Below are positions 26,002 to 33,744 of a DNA stretch of 64,000 nt, piece by piece (within the stretch, counting starts at the first letter, position 1; each line of letters begins with the position of its first letter). Source of the stretch: Franconibacter pulveris DSM 19144 (GTDB lineage Bacteria > Pseudomonadota > Gammaproteobacteria > Enterobacterales > Enterobacteriaceae); NCBI GenBank assembly GCA_000621185.1, contig JHYZ01000016.1, forward strand, positions 62,001 to 126,000, in the 5' to 3' direction. The notes beneath the pieces are model-generated. The model saw nothing but the letters and a program-made list of their open reading frames with translations, made no database searches and had not been told where the DNA came from. A program made the translations under genes and the position numbers.

Positions 26002-26976
26002 TCAATGGATTCCGCCAATACGGCTCAGTCGAACGCCGGTTGGCCATTCGCCTTCCTGCTTCTCAAAACTCATCCAGATGGCGGTGGCTTTTCCGACCAG
26101 ATTTTCTTCCGGCACAAAGCCCCAGTAACGGCTGTCGGCGCTGTTGTCGCGGTTGTCACCCATCATGAAATAGTGACCCGGCGGCACAATCCAACTGCCT
26201 AACTGCTGGCCCGGCTGCTGAAAGTAAATACCCAGTTGATCCTGTGCGATAGGCACCATCAGAATGCGATGCGTCACGTCACCCAGCGTCTCTTTGCGTT
26301 CAGTCAGACGAATGCCGCCTTCGCGACTTTCGTTTTTCGGCACGTTAAAGAAGCCGCTGCTGGCTTCACCGCCGTTGCGACGCGAGAAAGTCTGCACAAA
26401 ATCGCCTGGCTCCACGTTGGAATAGGTGACCGGCAGCGCGCTGCCACAAGCCTGGCCGGAACTGCAGTTCGGCTCGATAGTCACCTGCTTGGCGACCGGA
26501 TCATAGCTGACTTTATCGCCCGGCAGACCTACCACGCGTTTAATGTAATCCAGACGCGGATCTTCCGGATATTTAAAGACCGCGATATCCCCACGCTTCG
26601 GATGACCAGTTTCGATCAGCGTTTTTTGGTAGATCGGATCTTTAATACCGTAAGCGAATTTCTCCACCAGGATAAAATCGCCGATCAGCAGCGTCGGCAT
26701 CATAGAGCCCGACGGGATCTGGAAGGGCTCGTAGATAAACGAGCGCACGATCAACACGATCGCCAGCACCGGGAAGATGGACGCGCCCGTTTCCAGCCAG
26801 CCCGGTTTCGGGCCGACTTTTTTCAGCGTTTTGGTATCCAGCTCTCCGCCAGAGGCAGCCTGCGCCGCCGCCTGACGTTCGCGGCGTTTTGGTGCGAAGA
26901 CAAATTTATCCAGACACCACAAGATGCCCGTGCCCAGCGTGGCAATCACGAGGATCAGGGCAAACATATTCGCCAT
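26002..26976 (-). CDS. lepB: Signal peptidase I
   Basis: Essential inner-membrane serine protease of 324 residues that removes signal peptides from exported proteins. Two N-terminal membrane segments (MANMFALILVIATLGTGIL; FPVLAIVLIVRSFIYEP) precede the catalytic Ser in QIPSGSMMPTL and the Lys in YIKRVVGLPGD. It lies 14 bp downstream of lepA. Its usual operon promoter lies upstream of lepA and is now separated from it by the prophage junction. Confidence 0.98.
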   Translation of the reverse strand: MANMFALILVIATLGTGILWCLDKFVFAPKRRERQAAAQAASGGELDTKTLKKVGPKPGWLETGASIFPVLAIVLIVRSFIYEPFQIPSGSMMPTLLIGDFILVEKFAYGIKDPIYQKTLIETGHPKRGDIAVFKYPEDPRLDYIKRVVGLPGDKVSYDPVAKQVTIEPNCSSGQACGSALPVTYSNVEPGDFVQTFSRRNGGEASSGFFNVPKNESREGGIRLTERKETLGDVTHRILMVPIAQDQLGIYFQQPGQQLGSWIVPPGHYFMMGDNRDNSADSRYWGFVPEENLVGKATAIWMSFEKQEGEWPTGVRLSRIGGIH

Positions 26977-26990
26977 GCCAACTCCTTAGG

Positions 26991-28757
<1,767 letters not shown>

Positions 28758-28880
28758 ATAGTAAGCTAATTATGGCGTGGCGCCGGGGTTATGCCGGGGA
28801 GATGTTGCCGCCACGGTTAAAATATAGATGCCCGGATAAGCGAAGGGGTGACTTCGCTCACAGAGCGAGTAAATCTTTAT

Positions 28881-29072
28881 TCATGCTGGTGGCTGTAACG
28901 GGCCATCAAGAACCGAAGCCTCTTCTTTGAGGGCTATCCAGCCGCTGGTTCCGGCAAAATGCCAGACGCCGTTAACCAGTTCACCTGTCTCATGGTGCCG
29001 CGTTTCTTCCTGCGAGTAATACGCTACCAGCTTTTCGCCAGCGTAAAGTACCCAGTAAAAGCCCTCTTCCAT
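28881..29072 (-). CDS. Small phage protein of unknown function (63 aa)
   Basis: An ATG at 29072 preceded by GGGGG encodes a 63-residue acidic protein (MEEGFYWVLYAGEKLVAYYS) with aromatic residues spread along it. No family is recognised. It is the last phage gene before truncated lepA. A TATAAT hexamer 44 bp upstream may drive both this gene and lepA-lepB. Confidence 0.55.
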   Translation of the reverse strand: MEEGFYWVLYAGEKLVAYYSQEETRHHETGELVNGVWHFAGTSGWIALKEEASVLDGPLQPPA

Positions 29073-29332
29073 TCCAGCCCCCAGTGATTGTTAAACATAA
29101 CAGCCAGACGGTGGAATTATAGAACGGGGTTAAAGCGGACGGAGTGTCCGGTACGCTTTCTGATACCTAACCCACATAGTGGCAGAGAACATATTGCGGG
29201 TTGGGTTCGGTCGCCAGCGCGTAACAAGCAGGCTAGCAAGTTAACGGGTGCCAGCGACCAAAGAAGGCGGACTCTGCGCAAGTGTCCGCAGGCTGGGTTA
29301 TGGCCCCCAGCAGCGAGTCCTGAATACGAGAA
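29073..29332. other. Non-coding stretch with inverted repeats
   Basis: No credible gene is seen. The stretch holds a -10-like TATAAT on the minus strand (29116-29121), a two-step hairpin 29132-29159 (AAAGCG/CGCTTT with inner GGAC/GTCC), and a hairpin 29267-29289 (GCGGAC/GTCCGC). An imperfect inverted repeat GGTCGCCAGC / GCCAGCGACC lies between them. It could hold a small RNA or a processed leader. No known RNA family is recognised. Confidence 0.4.
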
Positions 29333-29352
29333 AGGCCCGCCGAAGCGAGCCT
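29333..29352 (-). terminator. Minus-strand terminator, distal
   Basis: Read on the minus strand, AGGCTCGC-TTCG-GCGGGCCT is followed by TTTCTCG. The stem has one mismatch and a stable UUCG-type loop. It is the second of two terminators between the phage late leader and lepA. Confidence 0.55.
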
Positions 29353-29382
29353 CTATAAAGCATGAGCGAAAATTTCAGATAT

Positions 29383-29411
29383 AAAAAAACCCGCTCAATG
29401 GCGGGCTTTCA
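29383..29411 (-). terminator. Minus-strand terminator after the 57-aa gene
   Basis: On the minus strand AAAGCCCGCC-ATT-GAGCGGGTTTTTTT forms a GC-rich stem followed by seven T. It lies 18 bp beyond the gene at 29429. Confidence 0.8.
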
Positions 29412-29428
29412 GAAAGCATCAGCTAATT

Positions 29429-29602
29429 TCATGCTGCCTTACGATGACGGCGCTTACCTTGCTGCTCTTTACAAGTAGCAGGTGTGTGCTTAAACACGTT
29501 TGGAGCAGCCTTCATCAGTACTTCAACAGCAGCACCCATACCTTCAAATGCTTTCATTGTGTCGAATTTAACCTGTGACTTGGTCGCTTTCTGAGTTTTC
29601 AT
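29429..29602 (-). CDS. Small basic phage protein of unknown function (57 aa)
   Basis: The chosen ATG at 29602 (MKTQKATKSQVKFDTMKAFE) has AGAGGT five bases upstream. Longer upstream starts in the same frame lack such a site. The product is lysine-rich and ends RRHRKAA. No family is recognised. It is followed directly by a strong terminator. Confidence 0.5.
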   Translation of the reverse strand: MKTQKATKSQVKFDTMKAFEGMGAAVEVLMKAAPNVFKHTPATCKEQQGKRRHRKAA

Positions 29603-29789
29603 AGATACCTCTGAGACTGTCATTGTCTCCAACTTACCAGATAGAGGATAGTTGCTAAGTCTATCCATTACCAATCGGGAGCCCCGATTAGCAGCATCTG
29701 CAAATCTATAAAAGATGCAGATTTTACCTTTACCTTAAAGGTAAAAAGGTGCTTTATCGTACGGCAAGCTTAAGGTTCCGTCTAGGCTT

Positions 29790-30323
29790 TTAATGCTCAA
29801 ATTTGAGGAATGCATGATGCAGAACTTCAGTCGGTGCAGACATAATTTTTCCACCCTCCTCAAGCATGAAACCGAAAGAGGCGTAGTAGTCCACAAGGTC
29901 AGGATCAGGATCCATAATATGGGCAATCGGGCATTTAACGGCCATGCAAAAGAGATAGGCGCTCATGATCGTAATAGACAGCATCTTCCCCTTTAGGGGG
30001 TGCTCTTCATCTTCCCGTGTAAACCTTTCAATGATATGAATGCGAAAAATATTGTCATCCACACCGTAAATGCAAATAGCTGCACCCGCTGGAACACCTT
30101 GCATAACCCCCTGGCTGACAAGCTTTATACAGAACTCATAGCGATCTGGATCATTCCCGAATTGGGTTAAGGCATAACCCCATTCAAGCTCACCGAATCC
30201 ACCAGACAATATCCTATAATCGTCGTCACTTATTGGGCCTACCGCCAGCGGCAAGCCATAGTTATCAATGACAAGCTGAATATTGTTCCGAACCGATTGT
30301 CCAATTTCTTCCAGGGTCAGCAT
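29790..30323 (-). CDS. GNAT-like acetyltransferase-fold phage protein
   Basis: Predicted 177-residue protein. The segment KGKMLSITIMSAYLFCMAVK followed by AHIMDPDPDLVDYYASFGFM resembles motifs A and B of GNAT acetyltransferases (the YYASFGF part is typical). The acetyl-CoA pyrophosphate loop is degenerate, so catalysis is uncertain. It is the first gene downstream of the Q gene and its late leader, where a lambdoid phage normally carries lysis genes. That position suggests an accessory (moron) gene. Confidence 0.5.
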   Translation of the reverse strand: MLTLEEIGQSVRNNIQLVIDNYGLPLAVGPISDDDYRILSGGFGELEWGYALTQFGNDPDRYEFCIKLVSQGVMQGVPAGAAICIYGVDDNIFRIHIIERFTREDEEHPLKGKMLSITIMSAYLFCMAVKCPIAHIMDPDPDLVDYYASFGFMLEEGGKIMSAPTEVLHHAFLKFEH

Positions 30324-30435
30324 GATTGCCTCTGCTCACAGCGTAACGGGAAAGCCCATTGTACCTTAAAGCAAAGCGCGGAGACGGCGGGAAGTTGTAA
30401 AAGATGTGTAAGAGCAGAAGAGCTTACAAACCGCC

Positions 30436-30462
30436 GCAAAAAAGCCCGCACAATGGCGAGCT
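30436..30462 (-). terminator. tR'-like terminator downstream of the putative late promoter
   Basis: On the minus strand AGCTCGC-loop-GCGGGCT is followed by TTTTTT. It lies just after the putative late promoter. In lambda the early tR' terminator is overridden by Q, and the arrangement here is the same. Confidence 0.65.
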
Positions 30463-30477
30463 GGCATCAATATGTGC

Positions 30478-30505
30478 ATCGTATGTAGCTAGGGCACAAT
30501 ATCAA
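30478..30505 (-). promoter_or_regulatory. Candidate late promoter pR'
   Basis: On the minus strand TTGATA (30500-30505), a 16-bp spacer and TACGAT (30478-30483) lie directly downstream of the Q gene and before a terminator. This is the place of the lambdoid late promoter. The hexamers are moderate matches, so the call rests on position. Confidence 0.45.
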
Positions 30506-30527
30506 AGTAGATTCAAATATGGCCTAT

Positions 30528-31217
30528 TTAATTGACTTTTGCAACACCTTGCTGCGAAAAAGCTGCTTTTTGCTGGGAACGTGTTTTAGTTACGGATAGC
30601 AGCGCATTCCGATCGAGTGCTATAAAAATGTTTTCAAGGGTGCGCCAGTGCTCAACATAATTTTTGCTCCAGTTGTCAGGTTTGACTCCCACCAGAGCGG
30701 CCAAATCTCCGTACTGGTAAACATCATGCCCAGCCAGGAATGCTTTTGTATCCTGAGCAGCGAGCCAGACTAAAGCCTTCAACCTGTCCATCGTTTTACG
30801 CGCAATTTTCTTCACGCCCAGGCAAGCCCTGAACTCATCCCATCCCCACTGGGTAATAGTTACCTGATGCTCAAAGCATGTGTTTTCGCTGTAGTTCCAG
30901 AGCAACCAAGCTTTATGCGGCTCGTCCTGCGAAAATAACGCTCGCCGCCACGACGCAGTGCAGAACTCTACAGGCTGCACGAGGGGTATCTCCGACCCTT
31001 TAGCCATGAACTGCTTACCGGGAATGGGTGGGGTATCCAGTGTTATCCACTTCTCGCTTACCTTATCGTATACCTTCGGCTTTTTGCGCCTGTATGTGTC
31101 GGTTGCAAACTGGGCATCCTCCAGCCAGGCCTGTAGCTGTCCTTTCGTCGCGCCACTTAAATCAGCAGTAGCGAGAATTAGCTGCTGGCGCACATATGAT
31201 AAATTTTCAACTTTCAT
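30528..31217 (-). CDS. Late antitermination protein Q (phage 82 type)
   Basis: Predicted 229-residue protein starting MKVENLSYVRQQLILATADL and containing QAWLEDAQF and TITQWGWDEFRACLG, features of the Q family of phage 82-like antiterminators. Q binds DNA at the late promoter and loads onto paused RNA polymerase, allowing read-through of the late terminator. Its gene overlaps rusA by four bases and is followed by a putative promoter-terminator leader. In this prophage the DNA read from that leader is a few small genes and then lepA, not lysis or head genes. Confidence 0.8.
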   Translation of the reverse strand: MKVENLSYVRQQLILATADLSGATKGQLQAWLEDAQFATDTYRRKKPKVYDKVSEKWITLDTPPIPGKQFMAKGSEIPLVQPVEFCTASWRRALFSQDEPHKAWLLWNYSENTCFEHQVTITQWGWDEFRACLGVKKIARKTMDRLKALVWLAAQDTKAFLAGHDVYQYGDLAALVGVKPDNWSKNYVEHWRTLENIFIALDRNALLSVTKTRSQQKAAFSQQGVAKVN

Positions 31218-31597
31218 GCTGGCGCTCCTGCTGTGTTTATTGAAGTTGTTTCACTTATGATGATTTGTCCTTTCTCACCCCAGCATTTTGTAACCCGTCC
31301 ATCCCAGATGCGGCTGTCGTCATCAAAGATTGCATCCAGCAGCGCCTTCTCAAGGTTGTCCTTATCTGGCTTCTGCTGGTGGGGCTGGCCGTTGTGCTGC
31401 GCGCGCTTCTTTTTGCTCCAGCTGGCGGGCATGGGGATCACAAACGTGACGTGGTAGCCTGATTCGGGCAGCGTGATGCCCTGTAGCCTTACCTGCGCTT
31501 TGTACGCCCAGTATGCGGCGGTAGCCGGGCGCTTATGCCAGCGATCTCTTTGGGTCATGCGGGGCTTGCCAATCGGCGTAATGTCATAGATTTTCAT
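31214..31597 (-). CDS. rusA: RusA-type Holliday-junction resolvase
   Basis: Predicted 127-residue endonuclease that cuts Holliday junctions symmetrically. It starts MKIYDITPIGKPRMTQRDRW. Conserved acidic residues appear in KPDKDNLEKALLDAIFDDD, the metal-binding centre of RusA. The gene overlaps its neighbours on both sides by a few bases within the nin-like region, as in DLP12 and phage 82. Confidence 0.92.
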   Translation of the reverse strand: MKIYDITPIGKPRMTQRDRWHKRPATAAYWAYKAQVRLQGITLPESGYHVTFVIPMPASWSKKKRAQHNGQPHQQKPDKDNLEKALLDAIFDDDSRIWDGRVTKCWGEKGQIIISETTSINTAGAPA

Positions 31598-31878
31598 GCG
31601 GGCACCACCAGCCCGCGGCGGGCAATCTGGATGACGGTCAGAACAATAGCGCGGTCCATCAGCTGGCGGCGTTCATCGCGGGTGAGCTTGTTACCGTTAT
31701 CGATGCTGTCATGGCAGCACACACAGAGCGCGGCGCAGGCGCAGTCATCAGCTTTTATGCCCATGCCTTTTCCTTCATTCCTGTGAGCTACTTGCGTCCC
31801 CCACGTACCACACAACACGCATTGTTCTATCTGGCCTACAGCTGCCAGCCATTTTTTGCTCCGGTAAGTCGTCTGCAT
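31594..31878 (-). CDS. DUF1364 phage protein (Ref/NinX-like zinc nuclease family)
   Basis: Predicted 94-residue protein with paired cysteines (CVLCGTWG, CACAALCVCCHDSID) and a His-Arg segment QVAHRNEGKG. This is typical of DUF1364 proteins of lambdoid nin regions. Relatives of the phage P1 Ref nuclease share this His-Cys layout, so a DNA nuclease or recombination helper is plausible. Activity is not known for this member. Confidence 0.75.
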   Translation of the reverse strand: MQTTYRSKKWLAAVGQIEQCVLCGTWGTQVAHRNEGKGMGIKADDCACAALCVCCHDSIDNGNKLTRDERRQLMDRAIVLTVIQIARRGLVVPA

Positions 31879-31880
31879 GC

Positions 31881-32477
31881 TTACCCCGCAAAGCCAATAA
31901 GCTGCGCGGCCACGTTCTCGGCTTCAGCCGGGCTGCGGAATGTTTTAGAAAGGATCCAGCGCCACAGAACATCGAGCGCGGCGCGGTAGAGCTGCTGAAA
32001 CTGGGTTTCGTCCATGTTTGCAAAGGCGATACTGCGGGGGTGTTTTCGCAGCGTGCCGTCGGGCAGCTGAATGGCGTCGTAATGCCCAGCCTCAACCGTC
32101 ACCCATGAGCGATACGCGTCGAATGATTTACAGGCACTGATGCTGCCGGCGCGCCGGTCTGCGATACGTTCCAGATATTGATCAGCGGCATCAAGCAGCG
32201 TACTTTCGCTGCCGCCAAACGATGCCAGGTATTTTGCGTACCCTGTAACCAGCTTGCGCTCGTTCGTGGAGATGGCGCCGCCGGTAGGCTGCCAGTATTC
32301 GTAACCGAGGTTGAGAAGTGCAAAGAACCGGCGATGAAATGCCGCATTGCGGACCTGTTTAAAATCGGCCACCAGCACGGCGCCGAGCTTGCATTTTGAA
32401 TGCAGAAAATCGCTGGTCTCCGGCGTTGCCGGGATCAGGATTCCTGATGATTGTTTGATAAGTTGTAATTGCGCCAT
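31881..32477 (-). CDS. DUF1367 phage protein
   Basis: Predicted 198-residue protein beginning MAQLQLIKQSSGILIPATPE and containing KCKLGAVLVADFKQVRNAAF HRRFFALLN, characteristic of DUF1367 (NinB-like region proteins of lambdoid phages). It sits immediately upstream of the DUF1364 gene, the common order. No catalytic function is established for the family. Confidence 0.8.
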   Translation of the reverse strand: MAQLQLIKQSSGILIPATPETSDFLHSKCKLGAVLVADFKQVRNAAFHRRFFALLNLGYEYWQPTGGAISTNERKLVTGYAKYLASFGGSESTLLDAADQYLERIADRRAGSISACKSFDAYRSWVTVEAGHYDAIQLPDGTLRKHPRSIAFANMDETQFQQLYRAALDVLWRWILSKTFRSPAEAENVAAQLIGFAG

Positions 32478-32518
32478 GGTGTTCTCCGTGGCGCAGCAGG
32501 TTTATAGGTTGTTCAGGC

Positions 32519-32767
32519 CTATGAGGAGATATTATCAGATGGAGGAGAGACACGGTAGCCGGCGCGTTTAAGTATCTGTGTGAACAGCGTTGGCGTACCG
32601 ATAATTTGATCGTCCTGCAGCGGCATGAAGGAAACGAGCCCGTTTCGGCGGTACATCAATGCCCGATCACATTCCTCCGGAAATGTTTGCAGCTTCGCTA
32701 CGATAACGCCGTCGTGGCACCTGATTACTACATAGCCTTTTGATGGCATATCTTTAACGTCTTCCAC
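32519..32767 (-). CDS. Hypothetical phage protein (82 aa)
   Basis: The GTG at 32767 has GGAGG four bases upstream and is the best start (MEDVKDMPSKGYVVIRCHDG). A longer frame exists upstream but lacks a ribosome site. The product is a small soluble alpha/beta-looking protein without recognised domain. It lies between the dinI-like and DUF1367 genes. Confidence 0.5.
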   Translation of the reverse strand: MEDVKDMPSKGYVVIRCHDGVIVAKLQTFPEECDRALMYRRNGLVSFMPLQDDQIIGTPTLFTQILKRAGYRVSPPSDNISS

Positions 32768-32814
32768 TTTTCCTCCCCTGCTACAACCCGAACTTAAACC
32801 CAAATGAAACGCAA

Positions 32815-33048
32815 TCAATAGAACCAGTCGTCCGCGCTTTCCCACGTTTCCTGAAGAATTTCTTCCACGCGCTTTTTATCAGATTTTTCAGCGCCGACAA
32901 CGTTCAGGCTATCGGAACTGGCGCGGCGAATATTGAGCTTACAGTCGGGGTAGTTTTGCGTAAGGCGTTTGAGCAGTTCAGTTTCCAGAGCAGGAATAGC
33001 GCCATCCGGTAATTTTTTGGTGCGGTCGATCGTCACTTCTACTTTCAT
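32815..33048 (-). CDS. DinI-family SOS modulator
   Basis: Predicted 77-residue protein beginning MKVEVTIDRTKKLPDGAIPA and ending ETWESADDWFY. The acidic C-terminal helix (EILQETWESADDW) is the part by which E. coli DinI mimics ssDNA and modulates RecA filaments. The start at 33048 is preferred over the ATG at 33051 because of the spacing to GGAGG. A perfect LexA box lies upstream, so it is SOS-induced. In prophages such proteins tune RecA-driven induction. Confidence 0.88.
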   Translation of the reverse strand: MKVEVTIDRTKKLPDGAIPALETELLKRLTQNYPDCKLNIRRASSDSLNVVGAEKSDKKRVEEILQETWESADDWFY

Positions 33049-33070
33049 CATTCCTCCTTAGCATTGAGTA

Positions 33071-33086
33071 CTGTATGTATATACAG
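33071..33086. promoter_or_regulatory. LexA box of the dinI-like gene
   Basis: CTGTATGTATATACAG is a perfect CTGT-N8-ACAG LexA palindrome, flanked by TA on the left and T on the right. It lies 23 bp upstream of the dinI-like start. Confidence 0.93.
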
Positions 33087-33200
33087 TTACAATATTAATC
33101 GGAATTGCAACGATTGCAATCAAAAAACGTAGCGGTGGCGGACAGTTACGCTGCGCTTTGATTTTTAAGTGCTAATGCTCTCTGACAGCATACCCTTACA

Positions 33201-33224
33201 AAAAAGACCCCGAAGGGCCTTTTT
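33201..33224 (-). terminator. Terminator after the 84-aa gene
   Basis: On the minus strand AAAAAGGCCC-TTCG-GGGTCTTTTT forms a hairpin with T-run. It lies 10 bp past the stop at 33235. Confidence 0.8.
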
Positions 33225-33234
33225 TATGCTGCTG

Positions 33235-33489
33235 TTACTTCTTGTTGGCTTCGGCCATTTCGATATAACGAGGGTCGCTTGGGCGCGGCAATTGCACGCT
33301 GGTTTCACGGTAATGGCGCAGGCGCTCCATAAAATATTCGCGCAGGTGCTCCGGCTGCTCCCGCATTACCTGTTCAGCGATAATCGGCATGTTCATGCGT
33401 TCTTTGTACGCTACGCCGCTAGCCGCCAGGTCAACGTTCACTTTGTCGCGTTCTTCTTGGCTTTTAGATGCTAAGTTCCAATTAGCCAC
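33235..33489 (-). CDS. Hypothetical phage protein (84 aa)
   Basis: An 84-residue, highly charged helical protein ([36 protein letters not shown]). No family is recognised. It has its own downstream terminator and lies between the SOS dinI gene and the methyltransferase operon. Confidence 0.6.
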   Translation of the reverse strand: MANWNLASKSQEERDKVNVDLAASGVAYKERMNMPIIAEQVMREQPEHLREYFMERLRHYRETSVQLPRPSDPRYIEMAEANKK

Positions 33490-33585
33490 TATTCCTCACC
33501 TTAATCATGGTTACCTTGTAAAAAAATCCGTCAGCGTTATGATGACAATTCGGCATTTTCCCGGCAATGCGAAAGGAGGTTCTTC

Positions 33586-33633
33586 ATGTCCCAATTTTTG
33601 GGTTGCCCCGAGATTTCTGTCTTGGAACATTAA
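33586..33633 (+). CDS. Possible 15-codon peptide with a strong ribosome-binding site
   Basis: AAAGGAGG lies six bases before an ATG that opens MSQFLGCPEISVLEH and stops at TAA 33631-33633. It is on the opposite strand from the surrounding genes. It is followed by a CCCCTCCACGGGG hairpin and a CACGCGCAAGCGTG hairpin. The gap 33490-33744 is otherwise non-coding. The ribosome site is unusually good for random sequence, but the peptide is not hydrophobic and matches no known leader or type I toxin. Confidence 0.3.
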   Translation: MSQFLGCPEISVLEH

Positions 33634-33712
33634 GAAAAAGAAATCCCCTCCACGGGGAAAATAAAATAGCAGTAAACTTGGAGGGCACGCGCAAGCGTGA
33701 ACAGCAAAAAAG

Positions 33713-33732
33713 AAGCCGGGGAAACCCGGCTT
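33713..33732 (-). terminator. Terminator of the methyltransferase operon
   Basis: A perfect 8-bp stem AAGCCGGG / CCCGGCTT is followed on the minus strand by CTTTTTT. It lies 12 bp beyond the cytosine methyltransferase stop. Confidence 0.88.
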
Positions 33733-33744
33733 TCTCATTTCAGT

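Noticed and set aside
28758-29100. tRNA or tmRNA 3' fragment as attachment site at the lepA junction
   Set aside because: No cloverleaf, no CCA-type end and no tmRNA-like sequence was found; the host side is clearly lepA.
33511-33738. 75-codon minus-strand frame rich in Phe/Pro/Cys
   Set aside because: It runs through two hairpins, has no ribosome site and reads like non-coding sequence.
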